From positions 10,001 to 74,000 of the forward strand of contig NW_026014664.1 in assembly GCF_020379485.1 (NCBI RefSeq): DNA of 64,000 nt. Direction: 5' to 3'. The notes beneath the pieces were generated by a model. That model worked only from the letters and a program-made list of their open reading frames with translations. It searched no databases and was not told the origin of the DNA. Shown piece by piece: positions 22,793-34,707 of the stretch (its first letter is position 1; every line of letters begins with the position of its first letter). A program made the translations under genes and the position numbers. The stretch comes from Brassica napus. Taxonomy: Eukaryota; Streptophyta; Magnoliopsida; Brassicales; Brassicaceae.

Positions 22793-23532
22793 CAGTGATC
22801 GCTTGGAATGGCCCGGTCCTGTCCTCATCCTTGGACAACTCATAGATGTGCGGTGCTGAAGTCTGTCCGCGTTTCTGATCCGGCCTGCTAACCTCTCCTC
22901 GGCTCTTGCTTGGCCCGGATAACAGCTTAGGACAATCCTTTAGGAGATGTCCCTTCTTTCCACAGTAGTGGCATGTCCATGTATCACCACTAGCCCCTTG
23001 CTCCTGTCTAGGACAGTCACGAGCTGAGTGATCCATCTTGCCACATCGGAGACAGGCTCCCATTGCTCTCCAGCATTCACCACCATGATGTCTGCCGCAC
23101 TTGGGACACTCAGGCCTACCACTTGAAGGTTTACCTTCCTCAGCCTGGTCCCTCTTCCTCTTGCGGTCATTGCTACCACCACTAGGAGCCGTGTGACTTC
23201 GGGTTTTCAGCTTAGCCTCCTAGGCCAAGTTAGTCTCCAACATAGCCATCCTTTCAACCAGTTCAGACACAGTGTGAAAGGTGCGAACTGAGCAGTAGGT
23301 TCGGAGCTCAACCCTTACGCCTCTAATCAACCGACGAACCTGTACTGACTCGTCCTCTAACTCCTTACCCACATAACGCCAGAGACGGTTGAATTCCTCT
23401 TCGTACTCCCTTACTGTCCTGCGTCCCTGAACCAGGTACAAGAACTTAGCCTCTAGACGATCCCACGCCTCAGCTGGGAAGTACTTGTGGTTGAACTCCA
23501 CCTCAAAGTCGGAGAAGCGTTCAATGCTGCCA
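22793..23532 (-). pseudogene. gag: gag fragment of RE-A2
   Basis: C-terminal part of a Ty3/gypsy Gag. It contains the conserved capsid stretch NHKYFPAEAWDRL, LVQGRRTVREYEEEFNRL and VERMAMLETNLA, then a TAG at 23220-23222, then in the same frame a basic linker (DRKRKRDQ) and three zinc knuckles: CPKCGRHHGGEC, CLRCGKMDHSARDC and CHYCGKKGHLLKDC. Gag assembles the particle and binds RNA. The N-terminal half is missing; at 23532 the frame runs into satellite. It ends in QAITG at the intron donor. Confidence 0.88.
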
Positions 23533-26500
23533 CTGTTCGGGTGATTTTGGCCCATGTGGGCTGTCTGTTCAGTACACACATGACGTATGTGGGTGTCCGT
23601 CAGCACACTCATGACATCCGTGTGTGTCCGTCAGCACACACAAGACGTCTGTGGGTGTCCGCTAGCACACACAGGACGTCTGTGGCTGTCAGTGAGTGTC
23701 CGTGTGTGTCCGTCTGTGTCTGTCAGCACACACAAGACGTCAGTGTTTGTCAGCACACAAAGGACGTCTGTGGCTGTCATTCAGTACACATATCAGCACG
23801 TTGGTCCTTGGACTTAGGACGTTGGCCCTTCCCGTGGACTGTTTGGGTGATTTTGGCCCATGTGGGCTGTCTGTGTGTGTCCGTGTATGTCCGTCAGCAC
23901 ACACAGGACGTCTGTGGATGTCCATCAGTACACATATCAGCACGCTGGTCCTTGGACTCAGCACGCTGGCGCATCCCGTGGACTGTTTGGATTATTTTGG
24001 CCCACGTGGGCTGTCTGTTCAGTACACACAGGACATCCATGGGTGTCCGCCAGCACACACAGGACGTCTGTGGCTGTCTGGCAGCACACACAGGACGTCC
24101 GTGGCTGTCCATGTGTGTACGTGTGTGTCTGCGGGTGTCCGCCAGGACACACACAGGACGTCCGTGGCTGTCCGTCTGCACACACAGGACGTCCTTGTGT
24201 GTCCGTCAGCACACACAGGACGTTCATATGTGTCCTTTAGCACACACAGGACGTCCATGTGTGTCTGTCAGCACACACAGGACGTATGTGGCTGTCCATC
24301 AGTACTTATATCAGCATGTAGGTCCTTGGACTCCGCATGTTGACCCTTCCCGTGGACATTTCGGGTGATTTTGGCCCATGTGGGCTGTCTGTTCAGTACA
24401 CACAGGACGTCCGTGGGTGTCCGTGGGTGTCAGCCAGCACACACAAGACGTCAGTGGCTGTCCGTGTGTGTCCGTCAGCACACACACGATGTCCGTGTGT
24501 GTCCGTCAGCACACACAGGACATCCGTGGCTGTCCATCAGTACACATATCAGCACGTTGGTCCTTGGACTCAGCACACTGACCCTTCCCGTGGACTGTTT
24601 GGGTGATTTTTGCCCACGGGAGCTGTCTGTTCAGTACACACAGGACGTTCGTGGGTGTCCGCTAGCACACACAGGACGTCCGTGGCTGTCCATGTGTGTC
24701 CGTCTGTGTCCGTCATCACACACAGGATGTCCGTGGCTGTCCATCAGTACACATATCAGCACGTTGGTCCTTGGAATCAGCACGCTGGCCCTTCCCGTGG
24801 ACTATTTAGGTGATTTTGGCTCACGTGGGCTGTCTGTTCAGTACACACAGGACGTCCGTGGGTGTCTGCCAGCACACAGGACGTCCGTGGCTGTCTGTGG
24901 CTGTCTGTCAGCACACACAGGACATCTGTGGCTGTCCATGTGGGTCCGTGGGTGTCCGCCAGCACACACACAGGACGTCTGTGGCTGTCTGTGGCTGTCT
25001 GTGGCTGTCCGTCAGAACACACAGGGCGTCCGTGTGTGTCTGTCAGCACACACATGACGTCCGTGTGTGTCCGTCAGCATACACAGGACGTCTGTGGCTG
25101 TCCATCAGTACACATATCAGCACGCTGGTCCTTGGACTCAGCACGCTGGCCCTTCCTGTGGACTGTTTGGGTGATTTTGGCCCACGTGGGCTGTCTGTTC
25201 TGTACACACAGGACATTCGTGGCTGTCAGTCAGCACGCACAGGATGTCCGTGGCAGTCTGTGGCTGTCCGTCAGCACACACAGGACATCTGTGGCTGTCC
25301 GTCAGCACACACAAGACGTTCGTGGCTGTCTGTGTGTGTCCGTCAGCACACACAGGACGTCTGTGGCTGTCCATCAGTACACATATCAGTAGGCTGGTCC
25401 TTGGACTCAGCACGCTGGCCCTTACCGTGGACTGTTCGGGTGATTTTGGCCCACGTGGGCTGTCTGTTCAGTACACACAGGACGTCCATGGGTGTCCGTC
25501 AGCACACAAAGGACCTCCTTGTGTGTCCGTCAGCACACACAGGACGTCCGTGGCTGTCCGTGTGTGTCCGTGTGTGTCTGTCCGCACACACAGGACGTCC
25601 GTGGCTGTCCATCAGTACATATCAGCACGCTGGCCCTTTCCGTGGACTGTTCGGGTTATTTTGGCCCATGTAGGCTGTCTGTTCAGTACACACAGGAAGT
25701 CTGTGGGTGTCCGTCAGCAAACACAGGATGTCCGTGTGTGCCCTCAGCACCAACAGGACGTCCGTGGCTGTCCGTGTGTGTCCGTCAGCACACACAGGAC
25801 GTATGTGACTGTCCATCAGTACACATATCAGCACGGTGGTCCTTGGACTCCGCACGCTGACCCTTCCCGTGGACATTTCGGGTGATTTTGGCCCATGTGG
25901 GCTGTCTGTTCAGTACACACAGGACGTCTGTGGGTGTCCGCCAGCACACACAGGACGTCAGTGGCTGTCCGTGTGTGTCCATCAGCACACACAGGGCGTT
26001 CGTGGCTGTCTGTTTGTGTCCGTGTGTGTACATGTGTGTCCATGTGTGTCCGTCAGCACACACAAGATGTCCGTGGCTGTCCATCAGTACACATATCAGC
26101 ACGCTGGTCTTTGGACTCAGCACGCTGGCCCTTCCCGTGGACTGTTTGGGTGATTTTGGCCCACGTGGGCCGTCAGCACACACAGGACGTCCGTGGCTGT
26201 CCGTGTGTGTCCGTGTGTGTCCATCAGCACACACAGGACGTCCGTGGCTGTCCATCAGTACACATATCAGCACGCTGGCCCTTCCCGTGGACTGTTTGGG
26301 TGATTTTGGCACACGTGGGCTGTCTGTTCAGTACACACAGGCCGTCCGTGGGTGTCCACCAGCATGCACAGGACGTCCATGGCTGTCTGTGGCTGTCCTC
26401 CAGCACACACAGGACGTCCGTGGCTGTCCGTGTGTGTCCGTCAGCACACACAGGACGTCTGTGGCTGTCCATCAGTACACATATCAGCACGTTGGTCCTT

Positions 26501-29500
26501 GGACTCCGCACGCTGACCCTTCCCATGGACATTTCGGGTGATTTTGGCCCACGTGGGCTGTCTGTTCAGTACACACAGGACGTCTGTGGGTGTCCGCCAG
26601 AACACACAGGACGTTCGTGGCTGTCCGTGTGTGTCCGTCAGCACACACAGGACGTCTGTGGCTGTCCGTGTGTGTCCATGTGAGTCCGTGTGTGTCCGTC
26701 AGCACACACAAGGCGTCCGTGGCTGTCCATCAGTGCACATATCAGCACGCTGGTCCTTGGACTCAGCACGCTGGCCCTTCCTGTGGATTGTTCGGGTGAT
26801 TTTGGCCTACGTGGCCTGTCTGTTCAGTACACACAGGACGTCCGTGTATGTCCGTCAGCACACACATGACGTCCGTGTGTGTCCATCAGCACACACAGGA
26901 CGTCCGTCGTTGTCCGTGTGTGTCCGTCTGTGTCTGTCAGCACACACAGGACGTCCGTGGCTGTCCATCAGTACACATATGAGCACGTTGGTCCTTGGAA
27001 TCAGCACGCTGGCCCTTCCCGTGGACATTTCGGGTGATTTTGGCCCACATGGGTTGTCTAATCAGTACACACAGGACGTCCATGGGTGTCCGCCAACACA
27101 CACAGGACATCCGTGGCTGTCTGTGGCTGTCTATCAGCACACAGAGGACGTCTGTGGCAGTCCGTGGCTGTCCATCAGAACACATAGAATGTCTGTGGCT
27201 GTCTGTGGCTGTTCGTCAGCACACACAGGACGTCTGTGGCTGTCTGTGTGTGTCCGTGTGTGTCCGTCAGCACACACAGGACGTCTGTGGCTGTCCATCA
27301 GTACATATATCAGCACGCTGGTCCTTGGACTCAGCACACTGGCCCTTGCCGTGGACTGTTTGGGTGATTTTGGCCCACGTGGGCTGTCTGTTCAGTACAC
27401 ACAGGACGTCCGTGGGTCCGTAAAGCACACAAAGGACCTCCTTGTGTGTCCGTCAGCACACACAGGACGTCCGTGGCTGTTCGTGTGTATTCGTGTGTGT
27501 CTGTCCGCACACACAAGACGTCCGTGGCTGTCCATCAGTACATATGAGCACGCTGGCCCTTTCCGTGGACTGTTCGGGTTATTTTGGCCCATGTAGGCTG
27601 TCTGTACAGTACACACAGGACGTCCGTGGGTGTCCGTCAGCAAACACAGGATGTCCGTGTGTGCCCTCAGCACCAACAGGACGTCCGTGGCTGTCCGTGT
27701 GTGTCCGTCAGCACACACATAACGTCTGTGGCTGTCCATCAGTACACATATCAGCACTGTTGTCCTTGGACTCCGCACGCTGACCCTTCCGTGGACATTT
27801 CAGGTGATTTTGGCCCATGTGGGCTGTCTGTTCAGTACACACAGGACGTTTGTGGGTGTCAGCCAGCACACACAGGACGTCAGTGGCTGTCCGTGTGTGT
27901 CCATCAGCACACACAGGACGTTCGTGGTTGTCTGTTTGTGTCCGTGTGTGTCCGTGTGTGTCCGTCAGCACACACAAGATGTCCATGGCTGTCCATCAGT
28001 ACACATATCAGCACGCTGGTCTTTGGACTCAGCACGCTGGCCCTTCCCGTGGACTGTTTGGGTGATTTTGGCCCACGTGGGCTGTCTGTTCAGTACACAG
28101 AGGACGTACGTGGGTGTCCGCCACATGACGTTCATGGCTGTCTCTGTGTGTCCGTCAGCACACACAGGATGTCCGTGGCTGTCCGCATGTGTCCGTGTGT
28201 GTCTGTGTTTGTCCGTCAGCACACACAAGACGTCCGTGGCTGTCCATCAGTACACATATCAGCACGCTGGTCCTTTGACTCAGCACGCTGGCCCTTCCCG
28301 TGGACTGTTCGGGTGATTTTGGCCCATGTGGGCTGTCTGTTCAGTACACACAAGATGTCTGTGGGTGTCCGTCAGCACACACAGGACGTCCGTGTGTGTC
28401 CGTCAGGACACACAGGACGTCCATGGCTGTCCGTGTGTGTCCGTCAGCACACACAGGACGTCCGTGGCTGTCCATCAGTACACATATCAGCAAGTTGGTA
28501 CTTGGACTCAGCACGCTGACCCTTCCCGTGGACATTTCGGGTGATTTTGTCCCACGTGGGTTGTCTGTTCAGTACACACAGGACGTCCATGGGTGTCCGC
28601 CAACACACACAGGATGTCTGTGGCTGTCCGTCAGCACACAGAGGACGTCCCTGGCAGTCCGTGGCTGCCCGTCAGCACCCACAGGACGTCCGTAGCTGTC
28701 TGTGGCTGTCCGTCAGCACACACAGGAGGTCCGTGGCTGTCCGTGTGTGTCCGTGTGTGCCATCAGCACACACAGGACGTGTGTGGCTGTCCATCAGTAC
28801 ACATATCAGCACGCTGGCCCTTGGACTCAGCATGCTGGCCCTTCCCGTGGACTGTTCGGGTGCTTTTGGCCCACGTGGGCTGTCTGTTCAGTACATACAG
28901 GACGTCCGTGGGTGTCCGTCAGCACACACATGACGTCCGTGGCTCTCCGTGTGTGTCCGTCAGCACACACAGGACGTCCGTGGCTGTCCGTGTGTGTCTG
29001 TGTGTGTCCATCAGCACACACAGGACGTCCGTTGCTGTCCATGTGTGTCCGTGTGTGTCCATCAGCACATACAGGATGTTCGTGGCTGTCTGTGGCTGTT
29101 CGTCAGCACACACAGGACGTCTGTGGCTGTCTTTGTGTGTTCGTGTGTGTCCGTCAGCACACACAGGACGTCCGTGGCTGTCCATCAGTACATATATCAG
29201 CACGCTGGTCCTTGGACTCAGCACGCTGGCTCATGCCGTGGACTGTTCGGGTGATTTTGGCCGACGTGGGCTGTCTGTTCAGTACACACAGGACGTCCGT
29301 GGGTGTCCGTCAGCACACAAAGGACCTCCTTGTGTGTCAGTCAGCACACACAGGACATCTGTGGTTGTCCGTGTGTGTCTGTCCGCACACACAGGACGTC
29401 CGTGGCTGTCCATCAGTACATATCAGCACGCTGGTCCTTGGACTCAGCACGCTGGCCCTTCCCGTGGACTGTTCGGGTTATTTTGGCCCATGTAGGCTGT

Positions 29501-29621
29501 CCGTCAGCACACACACAATGTCCGTGGCTGTCCATATGTGTCCGTCAGCACACAGAGGAAGTCTGTGGCTGTCCATCAGTACACATATCAGCACGTTGGT
29601 CCTTGGACTCAGCACGCTGAC
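23532..29621 (+). repeat. Satellite block S3
   Basis: The longest uninterrupted block (6.1 kb), same unit and orientation as S1. Several units carry the variant GTGGACATTTCGGGTG in the anchor (about 24355, 25873, 26527, 27022, 27793, 28529). A higher-order repeat of about 1.9 kb is visible: the rare segment AGCACACAAAGGACCTCC starts at 25501, 27424 and 29312 (spacings 1923 and 1888). The linked CCCTCAGCACCAACAGG is at 25741 and 27664 (also 1923). It ends in the anchor at CACGCTGAC, immediately before the RE-A3 LTR. Confidence 0.95.
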
Positions 29622-31658
29622 TGTAAGACCCGAACCCTGGCCTCTCGACCTGATGGAGTCCGCAGTCTTACTTATTAATTTCTTTGCTTGTTTGATCCAT
29701 TTTAAGTCTTTTAGTTACTAAGTCATATTCGAATATGAGGTTCATAAACAAAGGAACAGATTGCACAGCGGAATAACAATGTATAAACTTTGTATTACTT
29801 GGAAACATGAGATTCAATACACAACTTCTTAACAGTCTCATAGACAATCACTAGTTCATCCCTAGCATCATCTAACCACACGTTACACAGCCTCTCACTG
29901 ACCGAGCCTTCACGGCTCCTTGGCTTGACCAGAACTATCCTTAGTTCCTGAAACCACAACCAGATAAGCATTAATCATAACCGAGAATAGAACGGATTGA
30001 TTCTACAATGCTTGGCTTGGTTCCTAGAACTTAGATAAACCTCAGTCAACATAATCATAAAACGTATGAACCTACCTACCGTATCCTATGTCATTCAACC
30101 AACCACCCCTTGACTTAGAATCAGATAGATAGTCCATAATAGATAAACAGAACACACTAACAGATACGGATCGTCCCCAAAGACCAATCCGTCTAACCGG
30201 ATAGAATCTAGGTGCGACCGGCCAATGAAGTCCGGCTCAATGGCCCAACGGACTCCCTTACCTGATCCGGCCTTAGGCCTGGATCCAACGGACTCTACCT
30301 TGGCTTAGACAAACCGTGACCTTGTCCTAACTAGACAAGCCATAGGCTGATCCATAAGGATCGGTCTTAACCTGTCCCGAAAGACACCGTTTGGAACCTG
30401 CACCCTTTGGCCAATCATGCCTCTTGGTCCTCGTACCTTTTGATGTTCGTAACCTTTGGTATCTCATACCTATTGGTCACTGACACCCTTTGGCAACTCA
30501 CAACCTTTGGACACTCATGACTCTTGACAAGTCGTGCCCTTTGGGTCATTCCCAACCGTTCGTCCTAACCGCCCAGTCATGGTGCGATCGGATCATCCGA
30601 CTAACCGACCCGTGTCTAGGCTAGCGGTTTGATTATGTTCGGCCAAAACCTAGGGACGTGTCCCTTGGACTCAACCAACACAACCTTTCGTGTTTAACCA
30701 GAGAGAAGAGAAGAGAAACGTATTGAAACAGATAAGGAGAGCCGGATGGGACTTAGGAACCGAGCAGAGCCGCGGTGCGGTCGCATGGACCGTCCGTTCG
30801 GTCTGATGGAGCCACGGCCCATCACATACCTTGTGAACCACGTCTGGGTTCTCCATGCTCTTCTCCTTGTCTTGATCTCCCATTCTTGACCGGGGTTAGT
30901 TCTCAAACGATCAGAGTCGCCGGAACACAAGACCACCACAATCGGCCTTTCTCTTGGCCGGAACTCTCTCTTTCTCTCTTTCTTTCTCTCTACGTTTTTC
31001 TCTGAGTATTTTACTCTGGAATTGGATAATGTAATCGACCAGAGAGCCCCATATTTATAGAAAACGAGGGGGTAAGTCTTGCCCCACGAACAGGCACGAC
31101 TTGCTAGCGAATGGGCACCATCGGCCAAGGGTTGTCCCCTTTCGGCCACTTGCATCCCTTCACCCTTTCTGATTGGGTTTGGGGTCGGTCACAAGCCCAA
31201 CCAACGCCCCAGGCCTCCTGGACTTAGCCCACGGCCTTGTCCAAAGACCCAACAGCTCATGGCCTCATGGCTGGACCTCACAGCCCGCCACTGACCCGGA
31301 CCCGGACCATCGGCCTAAAGCCCGGACAGTCCATCTAGCTGAGATGAGCTGACTCTCAGCTGCCCCAGCTGAGTGAGCTAGTAGTCCAGCTAGTGGAGAT
31401 GACTTAGTAGGGACTGAGCTGGAGTGAACTGAACCTAGCTTCATTGAGCTGGCCGAGCTACTCGTCCACTTCGTCCAGCTACCGTCTTACTCGTCCTAGC
31501 TGTCTCTTAGCTTGTATAAGGTTAAGTCTAAGTTTCCTTATGTCCTTAACCTTCTTTCTCGACCATGGAACGCTTGCCTTGATGTCCTAAGACTGGCTTG
31601 CACGTTTCCTCGAACCATGGTCGTCCCAACAATCCTACTCAGGATTGGGGGCGTGACA
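29622..31658 (-). repeat. 3' LTR of RE-A3
   Basis: 2037 bp. In sense it runs from TGTCACGCCCCCAATCC (31658) to GGTTCGGGTCTTACA (29622), so both TG...CA ends are present. Satellite abuts 29621. Inside are the degenerate CTTTGG/CTCA array (30380-30550), a CT-rich tract (30966-30995) and the AGCT-rich tract (31330-31510), all shared with the other family A LTRs. Confidence 0.9.
31051..31060 (-). promoter_or_regulatory. TATA box in the RE-A3 LTR
   Basis: Minus strand CTATAAATAT, just upstream in sense of the GA-rich tract; placement matches the other family A LTRs. Confidence 0.5.
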
Positions 31659-34600
31659 AGTCTCCCCCCCCTTGGGATGGATTCGTCTTCGAATCCGAAC
31701 CGAATGCTTCCTCGGAAACAAACTGATCCAACCACTCTGGGTACTCTGCTTTCATTCTAGCTTCGGTTTCCCAAGTGATTATATCCTGACCATTACAGTC
31801 CCAGACGACCTTGACCATCTGGACCGTCTTCTTCCTTGTTGCTTTTTCCATCCTATCTATGATTCGAACTGGCCTCGTTTCCAAGGTTAGGTTCTTACCA
31901 AGATTGTCTGGAATGGCAGGAAGAGCGATGACTTGGTCCGTCAAACATTTCCGAAGTTGGGAGACGTGGAACACATTATGAAATGCGTCCATCTTGGCGG
32001 GCAAGTCCAACTTGTAGGCCACCATCCCAACTCTTTCAATGACCTTGAACGACCCCAAGTATCTCGGGTCTAACTTCCGTCTCCTGGAAATTCGGACTCG
32101 TCCTTTGAAGGTAATCATTTTGAGATACACCAAGTCACCTACTTGAAACTCGAGATCTTTCCTCTTTCGATCTGCATAGTTCTTTTGGCGATCTTGTGCC
32201 TGTCTCATCTTGTCCCTCAAGAACTTGATCTTTTCGGTTGTCTCTTCGACAATATCCGGACCAATCATGCTGCGTTCCCCAACTTGGGTCCAGCACAAGG
32301 GTGTCCTGCATGGACGCCCATACAGAGCTTCGTATGGTGACATGCCAATTCTACAATGGAAACTATTGTTGTATGCAAATTCTACCAGGGGTAGATGTTT
32401 TTCCCAGGAATCACCCCAGTCTAAAACACATGCTCGCAACATATCTTCCAACGTCTGGATCGTACGTTCCGACTGTCCATCAGTCTGTGGGTGATAGGCT
32501 GTACTCATGTTCACTCTTGTTCCTAAAGCTTTTTGGAAAGCTTTCCAGAAGTACGATGTAAACCTTGAATCCCTATCTGAAACTATGCTTGCCGGCACAC
32601 CATGTAGTCGGACGATCTCATCAATGTACTTACGTACAATCTGATCTACCCCATCCGACTTCTTGATAGCCAGGAAGTGTGCTGATTTGGTTAGTCGATC
32701 AACCACAACCCAAACCGCATCTTTTTTATTCCTTGTGGTAGGGAATCCGGTCACAAAGTCCATTGTGATGTGATCCCATTTCCATTCCGGAATAGGCAAG
32801 CTTTGCAATAACCCACTAGGCACCTGAAGTTCTGCTTTGATGAGTTGGCAAGTGGAACACTTGGCCACCCACTCCGCAACATCTGCCTTCATACGGATCC
32901 AATGATAAAATTTCTTAAGGTTCTGGTACATCTTGGTCGCACCAGGATGAACCGAGAATTTGGACTTATGAGCCTCCCTCATAATCTCTTCCTTTAGACT
33001 TCTATCATTAGGAACACTGATCCGTCCGTTTACTAGGATGGTACCATCCTTTGCAGTCTGGTACTCAGTCCTATCATTCTGAGCAACCTTATTCAGGTTC
33101 TCGTCCTGACCTTGAGCCAACCGGATTCGAGTAAGCAGGTCGGCTTGGTTAACCGCCTCCCAAAGCTTCGGTTGCTGTAGTCAGCACGTTCAGCCGCAGA
33201 GCACAGACCATACCGTCCAGGTCGTCCGCCTCCCATTCGGCCGATACGTCAGCCCTCTTCCGGCTCAAAGCGTCTGCTACCAGATTAGCCTTTCCCGGAT
33301 AGTAGGTGATGTCCAAATCGTAGTCAGCTACGAATTCCATCCACCTCCTCTGCCTTAAGTTTAACTCAGGCTGGGTGAATATATACTTAAGACTCTTATG
33401 GTCCGTAAATATCACTTTGGCCCCATATAAGCATGATCGCCAAATCTTTAAGGCGAATACTACCGCAGCCATTTCGAGATCATGGGTGGGGTAGTTTCCC
33501 TCATGTTTCCTCAACTGCCTGGACGCATAGGCAATGACCTTCCCATGCTGGGTCAATACGCAACCTAGTCCAGTGATGGACGCGTCCGTATAGACCACAT
33601 ATGGTTGGTCGGCCTCCGGAAGCACCAGGACGGGTGCGCTAGTCAGCATCTTCTTAAGTGCGAAGAAACATTCCTCACACTCTTCAGCCCATGTGAACTT
33701 AACGTCCTTCCCAGTCAACCGCGTCATAGGCTGAGCCAAGCTTGCGAATCTATTCACAAACTTCCTATAGTAACCTGCCAGCCCTAAGAAGCTTCTGACT
33801 TCCATGGCACTGCGTGGTCGGGGCCAATCCTTGATTGCCCTGATCTTCTCTGGATCCACCGAGAAGCCCTGATCGGAAACAATATGGCCGAGGAACCCAA
33901 TACTCTTATGCCAAAAACTGCATTTACCGAGTTTAGCATAGAGTTTGTGTTCTCGTAATCGTTCCAGCACGGCTCTCAAGTGTTTCCTATGAGATTCCTC
34001 ATCCTTGGAATAAATTAGGATATCATCAATGAAGATGATCACGAATTCATCGAAGAAATCCCGGAACACGCTGTTCATCATTTTCATGAAAGCGACAGGT
34101 GCGTTGGTCAGACCGAACGGCATCACTACGAACTCGTAATGACCGTACCTTGTCCTAAATGCCGTCTTCCTAATATCATATGGCTCTATAGGGATCTGAT
34201 GATAGCCTGAAGCCAAATCAATCCTGGAAAACCACTTGGCTCCTTTGAGTTGATCCAACAGCTCGTCTATCCTGGGCAACGGGTACTTGTTCTTCACAGT
34301 GACCCTGTTCAACCCTCGATAGTCGATGCACAGACGCATGTTACCATCCTTCTTTTTCACAAAGAGGACTGGTGCACCCCAAGGGGAGCTACTTGGCCGT
34401 ATGAACCCCTTGTCAAGCAAATCTTCCAATTGCTTCTTTAGCTCGGCCATCTCGGCCGGAGCCATCCGGTACGGACTCTTGGACAGTGGAGCTGTCCCTG
34501 GCTCTAGTTCAATCGTAAATGGATCCGACCTATCAGGGGGGACACCCTGAGGTACCTGGAACACATCTGGGAACTTCGACACCAACGAATCCTCTGAAAG

Positions 34601-34707
34601 GTCTTTCAGACAGACAGAATTGCTCGGCTCTGTAGTTGTAATTGTAGCCAAAAAGGACTGACAACCCTGTTCCAACATCCGAATCGCTCGAACTGCTGAA
34701 ACCGCTG
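31639..34707 (-). pseudogene. pol: pol of RE-A3: RT, RNase H, integrase
   Basis: Two open stretches that would form one protein but for a one-base shift near 33153-33162. The upstream part (to TAA at 33149) holds the linker, RT with [25 protein letters not shown] and FIDD, and RNase H with YTDAS and HDLEMAAV. The downstream part (33120-31639) holds the integrase zinc finger (CSTCQ), the core with D in TMDF, D in SDRD and E in GQSERT, the GPF/Y-like LGSFKVIERVG and the C-terminal WETEARMKAEYPEW domain. The catalytic residues are present. The final codons pass through the purine tract and 20 bases into the LTR. The upstream part is fused in frame to satellite translation beyond 34707, which is not part of the gene. 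Confidence 0.92.
31660..31676 (-). other. Polypurine tract of RE-A3
   Basis: Minus strand TCCCAAGGGGGGGGAGACT directly before the LTR start. As in RE-A2 it lies inside the pol coding frame (encoding SQGGGDL). Confidence 0.8.

Larger units (their letters stand above)
17647..23532 (-). mobile_element. RE-A2: 5'-truncated Ty3/gypsy element, family A
   Basis: Minus-strand element: the 5' end is lost inside gag at 23532, where satellite begins; then gag, a short intron, protease, a long pol, purine tract and a 3' LTR cut off at 17647 by the neighbouring family B LTR. It has the best preserved coding region of family A here, yet at least four in-frame stops interrupt it. Gag with three zinc knuckles, RT-RNase H-integrase order and a basic tail ending in a WE-rich domain suggest a chromovirus of the Del/Tekay type (inference). 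Confidence 0.88.
29622..34707 (-). mobile_element. RE-A3: 5'-truncated Ty3/gypsy element, family A
   Basis: Minus-strand element with complete 3' LTR, purine tract and pol, but without gag, protease and 5' LTR: the sequence stops at about 34707 in the protease-RT linker and satellite starts there. Protein similarity to RE-A2 is high along all of pol. It has a single frameshift in pol. Confidence 0.9.

Noticed and set aside
23600..24300. CRISPR-like array of about 30-bp repeats
   Set aside because: Repeats are contiguous or separated by other repeat modules, not unique spacers; the sequence is plant nuclear, and no cas genes exist.
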